64,000 nucleotides of DNA from Pseudarthrobacter defluvii (GTDB taxonomy: Bacteria > Actinomycetota > Actinomycetes > Actinomycetales > Micrococcaceae): positions 2,976,001-3,040,000 of the forward strand of contig NZ_JAUSYG010000001.1 in the NCBI RefSeq assembly GCF_030816725.1. The letters run 5' to 3'. This document shows, one piece after another, positions 55,477-62,625 of this stretch. Numbering within the stretch: the stretch's first letter is position 1; every line of letters starts with the position of its first letter. The translations under genes were made by a program, and so were the position numbers. The notes beneath the pieces are model-generated. The model searched no databases, had not been told where the DNA came from, and was given only the letters and a program-made list of their open reading frames with translations.

Positions 55477-56586
55477 TCAGGCCTTGGGGCTTGCTGTGGA
55501 CTCGACCTTCAGCTTGCCGTCGATGATGTCCTTCTTGATCTTCTCGAGGTCGGACTTCAGTTCCGCGGGGACCTGGGAATCGAGGTCGTGGAAGGGTGCC
55601 AGCTGCACGCCGTCGTTGGCAAGGGTGCCCACGTACGGGGTGTTGTTGAACTTGCCGTCCTTGTCCTCGGTGACCACGGTCTCCACGGCCTCGCCCATCT
55701 GCTTCATGACGGAGGAGAGCATGATGTTCTTATAGTCCGGGGCGGTGAGGTAGCCGTCGGAGTCGACCCAGATGAGCTTGACGTCCTTGCCGGCGGCCTT
55801 GGCCTCGTTGAGCGCGGCTCCGGCGCCCTTGCCCACGGGACCGGCCACGGGCATGACGATGTCAGCGCCCTGGTCCAGGAAGTTCTTAGTCAGCTGCTTG
55901 CCGACGTCCTGCTTTTCGAAGTCGCCGGTGAAGCTGCCGTCCTGGGCGTCCTTGTTCCAGCCCAGCAGCTTGACGTTCTTGCCCTTCTGCTGGTTGTAGT
56001 ACTTCACGCCGTCGGCGTAGCCGTCCATGAAGATGGTGACGGTGGGAATCTTGATCCCGCCGAAGGTGGCCACGGTGCCGGTCTTGGTGGTCCCGGCGGC
56101 CAGGTAGCCGGCCAGGAAGGCCGCCTGCGCCGTGTCGTAAATGATGGGCTTGACGTTGCTGATGGGCTGGTCGTAGCCGAAGTCGATGATGGCGAAGTGC
56201 TTGTCCGGGTTAGCGGTGGCCTGGGCCTTGGTGGCATCGCCCAGCAGGAAGCCGACCGTGATGGTCAGGTTGCAGCCCGCCGTGACCATGGCCCGCAGGT
56301 TGGGTTCGAAGTCGTTGTTGGTCTTTGACTCGATCTGGTTGACCTTGATGCCAAGGTCCTTTTCGGTCTTCTTCAGGCCCTCGTAGGAGGACTGGTTGAA
56401 GGACTGGTCATCGAACCCGCCGGAGTCCGAGACAATGCAGCCGGTGTAGTCGCTGGCACCTGCTGATGCGGAGCTTCCGGCTTCGGGGGCTGCACCGCAG
56501 GCGGTGAGCACAAGCGCGGACGCACCGAGGGTGGCCACGCCGGCCATTGAACCGCGCTTGAAGCTGGCACGCAGTGATTTCTTCAA
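55477..56586 (-). CDS. BMP family nucleoside-binding lipoprotein
   Basis: The 369-aa lipoprotein has lipobox LTAC with Cys30, then SGGFDDQSFNQSSYEGLKKT, DKHFAIIDFGYD and AAFLAGYLAAGTTKTGTV, the PnrA/BmpA fold that binds purine nucleosides. The TTG start has GGAGG four bases before it. It is the first gene of the operon and is probably the most highly expressed because of the downstream terminator. Confidence 0.92.
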   Translation of the reverse strand: MKKSLRASFKRGSMAGVATLGASALVLTACGAAPEAGSSASAGASDYTGCIVSDSGGFDDQSFNQSSYEGLKKTEKDLGIKVNQIESKTNNDFEPNLRAMVTAGCNLTITVGFLLGDATKAQATANPDKHFAIIDFGYDQPISNVKPIIYDTAQAAFLAGYLAAGTTKTGTVATFGGIKIPTVTIFMDGYADGVKYYNQQKGKNVKLLGWNKDAQDGSFTGDFEKQDVGKQLTKNFLDQGADIVMPVAGPVGKGAGAALNEAKAAGKDVKLIWVDSDGYLTAPDYKNIMLSSVMKQMGEAVETVVTEDKDGKFNNTPYVGTLANDGVQLAPFHDLDSQVPAELKSDLEKIKKDIIDGKLKVESTASPKA

Positions 56587-56785
56587 TTTTCCTCCAGGGA
56601 TGATGCGAGTGGCGCTACGGGCTGGAATTCAATGAGTGTCCGTTTCGGCGCTGAAATTCTGTTTTCACTGAAGGCACGCAGCACTGCGCCGAAGCGCACT
56701 GATGGCACTTACTTTAGTGGCCTGCGCCACGTGCCCATAGCACGCCGGGAGCCCATCCGGAGGATTGTTTACAAGTTGTTACCAA

Positions 56786-56823
56786 GCAGTAGGGGCACCG
56801 CAGAAGTGCGGTGCCCCTACTGC
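56786..56823 (-). terminator. Terminator after the oxidoreductase gene
   Basis: A perfect 17-bp stem (56786-56802 with 56807-56823) has loop GAAG, 18 bases past the stop of the minus-strand oxidoreductase gene. Confidence 0.8.
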
Positions 56824-56840
56824 CTGGGTGCGGGCGGCGA

Positions 56841-57857
56841 CTACAGCCGGACCAGCATCTTCCCCGTGTTGGCGCCGTCCAGGAGGTCCATGAAGGCCTG
56901 CGGTGCATTTTCCAGCCCGTCGACGATTGTCTCGTCGTAGCGTACGGTCCCGTCCGCCAGCCAGCCGGCCATCTTTTCCGCGAACTCGGCAGCGTGCTGC
57001 CGCTGGCCGCCCACCAGGAAACCGCGCAGGGTGAGCTGCTTGCCGATTGCCTGCATCAGGTTGTGGGGCGCCGGGGTTGGTTCGGTGGAGTTGTATTGTG
57101 CGATGGCGCCGCACATCGCCACGCGGCCGCCCACGTTGAGGACCGCCAGGGCGGCCTCCAGGTGCTCACCGCCCACGTTGTCGAAGTAGACGTCGATTCC
57201 GGCGGGGCCTGCGGCCTTCTCCAACTGCTCCACCACGGGACCGTCATGGTAATCAAAAGCGGCGTCGAAGCCGAGCTCCAGGAGGCGTGCCACCTTGGCG
57301 GGCGAGCCGGCCGAGCCGATGACCCGGGAGGCGCCCATGGCCTTGGCGATCTGGCCCACCAACGAGCCCACGGCGCCGGCCGCGCCGGAGACGAAGACGG
57401 CGTCGCCCGGCTTGAACTCCGCAACCTTCAGCAGGCCGGTGTACGCCGTCAGCCCCGTCATGCCCAGGGCGCCAAGGAAGGCGGAGGCGGGTGCCAGGTC
57501 CGTGCGGGCCGGGGAGGCAGCGCTGCCGTCGACCACCGCGTACTCGCGCCAGCCAAGGGAGTGGACGACGACGTCGCCCTCCTTGTGTGCCGACGAACGG
57601 GACGCGACCACCTCGCCCACCGCGCCGCCGTCGAGCGCTTTGCCGACGGTGAAGGGGGCGGAGTAGGACTTGACGTCGTTCATGCGGCCCCGCATGTAGG
57701 GGTCCACGGACATGAAGAGGTTGCGCACCAGGATCTGGCCGTCTTCGAGGGCGGGAAGTGGTGACTCGGCCAGTTCGAAGTTGCTGCTGGCGGGGCGTCC
57801 GACGGGGCGGGAGGCAAGCCGGATTTCCCGGGTGGTGGTTGCGAGGGCTGTGTTCAT
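56841..57857 (-). CDS. NADPH-dependent oxidoreductase, CurA/YncB (MDR) family
   Basis: The 338-aa protein has NLFMSVDPYMRGRMNDVKSY, typical of the CurA/leukotriene B4 dehydrogenase-like group, and GAAGAVGSLVGQIAKAMGA near 155 for NADPH. It reduces alkenals, quinones or enones. The start overlaps the ohr stop by four bases (ATGA), so it belongs to the organic-peroxide operon and may clear reactive aldehydes made from lipid peroxides. Confidence 0.88.
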   Translation of the reverse strand: MNTALATTTREIRLASRPVGRPASSNFELAESPLPALEDGQILVRNLFMSVDPYMRGRMNDVKSYSAPFTVGKALDGGAVGEVVASRSSAHKEGDVVVHSLGWREYAVVDGSAASPARTDLAPASAFLGALGMTGLTAYTGLLKVAEFKPGDAVFVSGAAGAVGSLVGQIAKAMGASRVIGSAGSPAKVARLLELGFDAAFDYHDGPVVEQLEKAAGPAGIDVYFDNVGGEHLEAALAVLNVGGRVAMCGAIAQYNSTEPTPAPHNLMQAIGKQLTLRGFLVGGQRQHAAEFAEKMAGWLADGTVRYDETIVDGLENAPQAFMDLLDGANTGKMLVRL

Positions 57858-58285
57858 GCTGCGTACTCCAGGATCTTGAGGTCGACGGTGATGTTGCCGC
57901 GGGTGGCATTTGAATAGGGGCAGACCTGGTGCGCCTTGGCCACCAGGTCCTCCGCGGTGGCGAGGTCCAGGGCCGGCAGGGCGATTTCCAGTTCAGCGGC
58001 CAGCCCGAAGCCGGCACCGCCGTCGAGCTGTCCCAGGTGGATCTTCGCTGCCACTGCCGAGTCCGTCAGGTCGGCGCCCGCCTTGCGTCCCACCAGGCGC
58101 AGTGCGGAGTGGAAGCAGGCGGCGTACCCGGCGGCGAAGAGCTGTTCCGGGTTGGTGCCCTGGCCGTTGCCGCCCAGTTCAGTGGGGCTGGCCAGGTCCA
58201 CAGCCAGCCTGCCGTCGTTGCTGCGGGCGGTACCGTCACGCCCTTCGCCGGAGGCAAGCGCCTCGGCGGTGTAGAGAGTTTTCAC
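57854..58285 (-). CDS. ohr: Organic hydroperoxide resistance protein Ohr
   Basis: Ohr is a thiol peroxidase that reduces organic hydroperoxides with a lipoyl or thiol partner. The 143-aa protein has the reactive C57 in GYAACFHSAL and resolving C122 in HQVCPYSNATRGN, the OsmC/Ohr fold. Length is standard. It begins with a GTG and follows the repressor gene by 44 bases. Confidence 0.94.
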   Translation of the reverse strand: MKTLYTAEALASGEGRDGTARSNDGRLAVDLASPTELGGNGQGTNPEQLFAAGYAACFHSALRLVGRKAGADLTDSAVAAKIHLGQLDGGAGFGLAAELEIALPALDLATAEDLVAKAHQVCPYSNATRGNITVDLKILEYAA

Positions 58286-58329
58286 GAAAAGTGTCCGTCC
58301 TGTAGATGGAATGGTGCCTGGTTCAGCGC

Positions 58330-58764
58330 TCAGAGGGATTCATGCAGCGCGGCCGTGAGCTTGCCCAGGGTGGCCCGCAGTTGTTCGAGTTCATCCAGGG
58401 AAAGCCCGGCGGCGTCTGCCAGCCGCTGCGGGATGGCGGATGCCGGTCCGCTCAGGCTTCGCCCGGCGGGAGTCAGGTGGATCGCGACGCGCCGCTCATC
58501 CTCGCCGGACCGCCGGCGCTCCACGAGCCCGAGTGCTTCCAGTCGCTTGAGGAGCGGGGACAGGGTGCCTGAGTCCAGCCCGAGTTCCCCGCCGAGTTCC
58601 TTCACGCCCCGGGGTTCGCTTTCCCACAGCACCAGCATCACCAGGTACTGCGGGTAGGTAAGTCCCAGCTCGTCAAGAACCGGCCGGTACACCGCCGTGG
58701 CGGCCCGGGACGCTGAGTACAGCGCAAAACATACTTGCCGGTCCAGGCGGGGCGCGTTCGTCAT
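58330..58764 (-). CDS. ohrR: MarR-family peroxide sensor OhrR
   Basis: OhrR represses ohr and releases DNA when organic peroxide oxidises its N-terminal cysteine. The 144-aa protein has C12 in RQVCFALYSASRA, the sensing residue, and a winged helix with LGLDSGTLSPLLKRLE and RSGEDERRVAIHLT. The ATG at 58764 is fixed by TACTGT six bases upstream. Its operator is a GCACAA/TTGTGC cluster just upstream. The order ohrR-ohr-curA on one strand suggests one operon. Confidence 0.92.
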   Translation of the reverse strand: MTNAPRLDRQVCFALYSASRAATAVYRPVLDELGLTYPQYLVMLVLWESEPRGVKELGGELGLDSGTLSPLLKRLEALGLVERRRSGEDERRVAIHLTPAGRSLSGPASAIPQRLADAAGLSLDELEQLRATLGKLTAALHESL

Positions 58765-58770
58765 ACCTAT

Positions 58771-58776
58771 ACAGTA
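58771..58776 (-). promoter_or_regulatory. -10 box TACTGT for leaderless ohrR
   Basis: TACTGT on the minus strand is 6 bases before the ATG at 58762-58764. Confidence 0.5.
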
Positions 58777-58778
58777 GG

Positions 58779-58799
58779 GCACAACTAAATTGTGCACAA
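58779..58799. promoter_or_regulatory. OhrR operator candidate
   Basis: GCACAA-CTAAA-TTGTGC (58779-58795) overlaps the perfect palindrome TTGTGCACAA (58790-58799), so three half-sites are present, just upstream of the -10. OhrR and other MarR dimers bind such repeats. Confidence 0.55.
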
Positions 58800-58898
58800 C
58801 TCAACTGGCTTGTTCGTGCCCCGCGGCGCGCTGTACGAGGCCGTCACGGCGCAGGGACTGCCCCTGCACAATGAGCAAGGGCTTCACTGCGCAGACAC

Positions 58899-58936
58899 GT
58901 ACGACGCCGGCACTCGGGCACGTGCCGGCGTCGTAC
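58899..58936 (-). terminator. Terminator hairpin after the M20 gene
   Basis: A perfect 14-bp stem (58899-58912 with 58923-58936) has a 10-base loop, 15 bases past the minus-strand stop. There is no T run. Confidence 0.6.
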
Positions 58937-58950
58937 TTTGCTGCGGGGTA

Positions 58951-60150
58951 CTAGAGGTCCCGAATGGTACGCAGGGCCGCCGCGGTCAGTACCCGGATGC
59001 CCAGGCCCAGCGCGCGCTCGTCAAGGATGTAGTCGCCGCGGTGGAGGTCGTAGTCCTCGCCGCCCGGCGTTTTGGTGCCGAGGCGCATCATCGCGCCGGG
59101 AAGTTCGGCGAGGAACCAGGCGAAGTCCTCGCCGCCCATGGACTGCGGGGTGAGCACCACTGCGCTTTCGCCGATTTCGGCGCGGGCGGCGGCTTCTATG
59201 AGGGCCGTCTCATGTTCGGAGTTCACCACCGGCGGCACTCCCCTGGTGTGCTCCAGGTGGACGTCCACCCCGTAAGGCGCCGCCACCTGGTGGACCACCT
59301 CGTCAAGGAGTTCGCCGGCAGCGTGCCACGCTTCCCGGTCCAGGCAGCGCATGGTCCCTGCCATGTAGCCGCTGCCGGGAATGGCGTTTGGCGCCGAACC
59401 CGCGGTGATCTGCCCCCACACCACCGACACGCCGCTGCGGACGTCCACGCGGCGGGACAGGACAGCCGGAACGTTGACGGCGATCTGGGCCAGGGCGAAC
59501 ACCAGGTCCTCGGTGAGGTGCGGCCGCGACGTGTGGCCGCCCCGGCCTGACAGTTCAATCCGGATGGTGTCGGAGGCCGACGTGATGGCGCCGATCCGGG
59601 TTCCCACCCTGCCCACTTCGATCCGGGGATCGCAGTGCAGTGCCAGGATCCGCGGGACACCCTCCAGGACGCCCTGCTCGATGCAGGAATGCGCCCCACC
59701 GGGCATGGTCTCCTCGGCGGGTTGGAAGATGATCCGGACGGTGGCGCCGAGCGGTGTCTCCTGGTGCATGCGGTGCAGGACCAAGGCAATGCCCAGCATG
59801 GTGGTGGTGTGCACATCATGGCCGCAGGCGTGGGTAACGCCGTGGTTCTTCGAAGCGAACGGCAGGCCCGTCTCCTCGATGATGGGCAGGGCATCGATGT
59901 CGCCGCGCAGGGCTGTGGCGATGGGGCCTTCGCCCACATCCACCGTCAATCCGGTGCCTTCGAGGCGGCGCGGGCTCAGGCCGGCGGCCTCAAGGCGCTC
60001 GGCCAGCTTGTCGGTGGTGCGGAATTCCTTGAAGGACAGTTCGGGGTGCGCATGGAGGTCCCGGCGGAATTCGATCAGTTCCGGCAGGAGCGGCTCGAGC
60101 CACGGAGCCACCAGGGCGGTGGGCTCGGCTTCGGTAGTGTAATTGCGCAC
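58951..60150 (-). CDS. M20 family amidohydrolase/peptidase
   Basis: The 399-aa protein has HAHPELSFKE, HACGHDVHTTTML near 107 (metal ligands), IIFQPAEETMPGG with the catalytic Glu, and GRGGHTSRPHLTEDLVF in the dimerisation domain. This group (hippurate hydrolase, IAA-amino acid hydrolase, AbgA-like) removes amino acids or acyl groups from amides; the substrate is unknown. The GTG at 60150 is fixed by TAGAGT six bases upstream. Confidence 0.9.
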   Translation of the reverse strand: MRNYTTEAEPTALVAPWLEPLLPELIEFRRDLHAHPELSFKEFRTTDKLAERLEAAGLSPRRLEGTGLTVDVGEGPIATALRGDIDALPIIEETGLPFASKNHGVTHACGHDVHTTTMLGIALVLHRMHQETPLGATVRIIFQPAEETMPGGAHSCIEQGVLEGVPRILALHCDPRIEVGRVGTRIGAITSASDTIRIELSGRGGHTSRPHLTEDLVFALAQIAVNVPAVLSRRVDVRSGVSVVWGQITAGSAPNAIPGSGYMAGTMRCLDREAWHAAGELLDEVVHQVAAPYGVDVHLEHTRGVPPVVNSEHETALIEAAARAEIGESAVVLTPQSMGGEDFAWFLAELPGAMMRLGTKTPGGEDYDLHRGDYILDERALGLGIRVLTAAALRTIRDL

Positions 60151-60156
60151 TGCTTC

Positions 60157-60162
60157 ACTCTA
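60157..60162 (-). promoter_or_regulatory. -10 box TAGAGT for leaderless M20 gene
   Basis: TAGAGT on the minus strand is 6 bases before the GTG at 60148-60150. Confidence 0.5.
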
Positions 60163-60250
60163 GCGAGGGTGGTGGCTTTGGCGCCCATTCGCTGACGCCG
60201 CATTACATCCGGGACCTGCCGGCACGTGAACGCGCCGGCAGGTTTCCAGG

Positions 60251-61384
60251 TCAGAGGACGTCGGTGTCCCCGCTTGCCTTGAGGGCATCCACGGCCGCCT
60301 TCACGCGCTGCGAGTTGGCCATGGTGGTCACCAGCAGGGCGTCCGGCGTGTCCACGATAACAACGTCCTGGATGCCGATCAGGGCGATGACGCGCTTGGT
60401 GTCGGTGACCACGACGCCGCTTGAGTTCTCCGTGAAGACCCGGGCGCCCTCACCCAGGACGGTGACGTCGTCCACTTCCTTGGCGCTGTTCAGCCGGCCC
60501 ACGGAGGCGAAGTCGCCAACGTCGTCCCAGCGGAAGGTGCCGGGTACGACGGCGACGTCCCCGGCTTCGGCGGCGGGCTCCGCCACTGCATAGTCGATGG
60601 CGATTTTCGGCAAGGTGGGCCAGATCCGCGCCGTGACCTCATCCCGCTGCGGGGTGTCCCACGCCCGGGCAATTTCCTGCAGGCCCTGGAACAGCTCCGG
60701 CTGGTTTGCCTCGAGGTGCTTGAGCATCAGCGACACCGGAGCCACGAACATGCCGGCGTTCCAGACGTAATCACCGCTGTCCACATACTGCTGGGCCACC
60801 ACTTCGTCCGGCTTCTCGACGAACTCCACCACGTCGTGGGCGCTGGGAGCACCTTCAATGTGCAGCGCCTTGCCGGAACGGATGTAGCCGAAGCCGGTGG
60901 ACGGGTGGGTGGGCTTGATGCCGATGGTCACGATCTTGCCGGCAGCGGCCGTGTGGATCGCTTCCCGGACGGCCTGCTGGAACAGGTGGTCCGGGCTGAT
61001 CACCTGGTCGGCGGCGAAGGAACCCATGATGGTGTCGGGATCGCGCTCGTGCAGGATTGCCGCCGCAAGGCCGATGGCGGCGCCGGAGTCCTTGGGCTCC
61101 GACTCAAGGACAAGGTCGCCGTCCTGCACTTCCGGAAGCTGCCGGCACACGGCTGCACGGTGCGCCTGCCCGGTGACCACCAGCATCCGGCTGCCCGCCA
61201 GGGGCTGCAGCCGGTCGTAAGTGGCGCGCAGCAAGGTGCTGCCCGATCCGGTGAGATCGTGAAGGAACTTGGGAGCTGCTGCGCGTGACAGAGGCCAGAG
61301 GCGGGTCCCCACTCCGCCTGCCGGAATCACCGCAATAAAGCGGTCAAGGGGTGAAGCCGGGCTTGTCACTTTGTCTGTACTCAT
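60251..61384 (-). CDS. manC: Mannose-1-phosphate guanylyltransferase
   Basis: ManC joins GTP and mannose-1-phosphate to make GDP-mannose. The 377-aa protein has GGVGTRLWPLS at 23-33 and K39 in APKFLHDLTG, the nucleotidyltransferase active site, then FVEKPDEVVAQQYV and NAGMFVAPVS. It lacks the C-terminal isomerase domain of bifunctional ManC. The ATG at 61384 sits 7 bases after TAAAGT. It complements manA at 7.4 kb for mannose-containing envelope glycans. Confidence 0.92.
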   Translation of the reverse strand: MSTDKVTSPASPLDRFIAVIPAGGVGTRLWPLSRAAAPKFLHDLTGSGSTLLRATYDRLQPLAGSRMLVVTGQAHRAAVCRQLPEVQDGDLVLESEPKDSGAAIGLAAAILHERDPDTIMGSFAADQVISPDHLFQQAVREAIHTAAAGKIVTIGIKPTHPSTGFGYIRSGKALHIEGAPSAHDVVEFVEKPDEVVAQQYVDSGDYVWNAGMFVAPVSLMLKHLEANQPELFQGLQEIARAWDTPQRDEVTARIWPTLPKIAIDYAVAEPAAEAGDVAVVPGTFRWDDVGDFASVGRLNSAKEVDDVTVLGEGARVFTENSSGVVVTDTKRVIALIGIQDVVIVDTPDALLVTTMANSQRVKAAVDALKASGDTDVL

Positions 61385-61391
61385 CACCGCT

Positions 61392-61397
61392 ACTTTA
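61392..61397 (-). promoter_or_regulatory. -10 box TAAAGT for leaderless manC
   Basis: TAAAGT on the minus strand is 7 bases before the ATG at 61382-61384. Confidence 0.5.
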
Positions 61398-61554
61398 GCC
61401 GAAGGGCCGCGTCCGGCTCCTTTGGCTACGCGATGGTCCCGCATTTTGCGGCACTCCCCGGCCAACTGCTCCCCCAAAAGAGCAGCACCATGTGGTGTTG
61501 GTCTCATTTCCCCCGAAAATCCGCACCAGCACTGGTCACCACTAAACGCCTAAA

Positions 61555-61583
61555 TTGAATAAGCTGTTAGCGGAGCCTAGATT
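61555..61583 (+). promoter_or_regulatory. Sigma-70-type promoter of sdhCDAB
   Basis: TTGAAT (61555-61560) and TAGATT (61578-61583) are exactly 17 bases apart, about 90 bases before sdhC. This predicts a transcript with a long leader. An inverted repeat CACCA-TG-TGGTG lies 60 bases upstream at 61486-61497 and could be an operator. Confidence 0.6.
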
Positions 61584-61671
61584 TAGGCCTGAGCTACGAG
61601 TGCTCTCGCAGCAGGCGTTCCCCCCGCATGGATCTCATGCCAGCGCCGCTGTGTTGCAGGGAGGTTTATCA

Positions 61672-62052
61672 GTGCCGACAAAACCAGCTGGCACCTTGTA
61701 CCGCGGCCGTGAAGGCATGTGGTCCTGGGTAGGACACCGCATTACCGGTGTAGTGATCTTTTTCTTCTTGTTGGTCCACGTCCTGGACACCTCCTTGGTG
61801 CGTGTGTCACCGGAGGCCTACACCGCCGTGATCGGCGCCTACAAGAACCCCCTGATGGCGCTGGGCGAGACCGGCCTCGTTGCCGCCATCGTCTTCCACG
61901 CCTTCAACGGCCTGCGGATCATCGCGGTCGACTTCTGGAAGAAGGGCGCCAAGTACCAGCGGCAGATGCTGTGGGCAGTCCTGGCCCTCTGGGTTGTGAC
62001 CATGGTCGCCTTCTCCATCCGCCACCTGTCCCTCGCCCTGGGAGGTCACTGA
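61672..62052 (+). CDS. sdhC: Succinate dehydrogenase cytochrome b556 subunit
   Basis: SdhC anchors the complex and helps bind heme and quinone. The 126-aa protein has MWSWVGHRITGVVIFFFLLV with SxxHRxTG-like GHRITG, and VFHAFNGLRII with the heme His. Three helices are visible. GGGAGG lies seven bases before the GTG at 61672. A longer frame from 61555 would contain the promoter and is rejected. Confidence 0.92.
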   Translation: MPTKPAGTLYRGREGMWSWVGHRITGVVIFFFLLVHVLDTSLVRVSPEAYTAVIGAYKNPLMALGETGLVAAIVFHAFNGLRIIAVDFWKKGAKYQRQMLWAVLALWVVTMVAFSIRHLSLALGGH

Positions 62053-62055
62053 GCC

Positions 62056-62517
62056 ATGACTGCAACCATCGAGAGCCCCCGCAGCGGGCGGATCGCCCCC
62101 CAGTACCGCCGCAGCGGCGGCTCCAAGGGCAACTTCGAGATGATCGCCTGGCTGTTCATGCGCCTTTCCGGCGTAGTGCTGGTGGTCCTCATCTTCGGCC
62201 ACCTGTTCGTGAACCTCATGGTCGGCGAAGGCATCCACGCCATTGACTTTGGTTTCGTGGCCGGCAAGTGGGCGGACCCGTTCTGGCAGTTCTGGGACCT
62301 GGCCATGCTGTGGCTGGCCATGCTGCACGGCACCAACGGTGTGCGGACCATCATCAACGACTACGCCGAGAAGACCTCCACACGCCGCTGGCTGAAGACC
62401 GTCCTCTACGCCGCAGCCGTGGTCATCATCCTCCTGGGCACCCTGGTGATCTTCACCTTCAACCCGTGCCCCGTGGTGAACGGCGTTGCCCTTCCGGGCG
62501 GCTTCTGCCCTGCCTAG
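62056..62517 (+). CDS. sdhD: Succinate dehydrogenase membrane anchor subunit
   Basis: The 153-aa protein has a basic start, then three helices with LMVGEGIHAIDFGF and MLHGTNGVRTIINDYAEK, the His-containing heme/quinone loop of SdhD. It starts 3 bases after the sdhC stop. It is followed by a terminator-like hairpin before sdhA. Confidence 0.92.
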   Translation: MTATIESPRSGRIAPQYRRSGGSKGNFEMIAWLFMRLSGVVLVVLIFGHLFVNLMVGEGIHAIDFGFVAGKWADPFWQFWDLAMLWLAMLHGTNGVRTIINDYAEKTSTRRWLKTVLYAAAVVIILLGTLVIFTFNPCPVVNGVALPGGFCPA

Positions 62518-62532
62518 CACTGGCACAACCCC

Positions 62533-62564
62533 GGGCCCGCGGGCTTTCCCGCGGGCCCTGTTTT
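62533..62564 (+). terminator. Terminator-like hairpin between sdhD and sdhA
   Basis: An 11-bp all-GC stem (62533-62543 with 62548-62558) has a 4-base loop, followed by TGTTTTG. It lies within what should be one sdhCDAB operon, so it may attenuate or protect the transcript. Confidence 0.7.
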
Positions 62565-62625
62565 GCGGAGCAGGCAAAGCCGCCCCGTTGTTTCATAGCG
62601 AATTTTGAGAGAAAGAGCATCTGGT

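Noticed and set aside
61486..61497. CRP-type site upstream of sdhC
   Set aside because: The TGTGG-N6-TCTCA stretch there differs from the consensus at two positions, so I report only the inverted repeat.
61555..61671. A 39-residue N-terminal extension of SdhC
   Set aside because: It contains the -35 and -10 boxes and is not part of the SdhC fold; the GTG at 61672 has GGGAGG.
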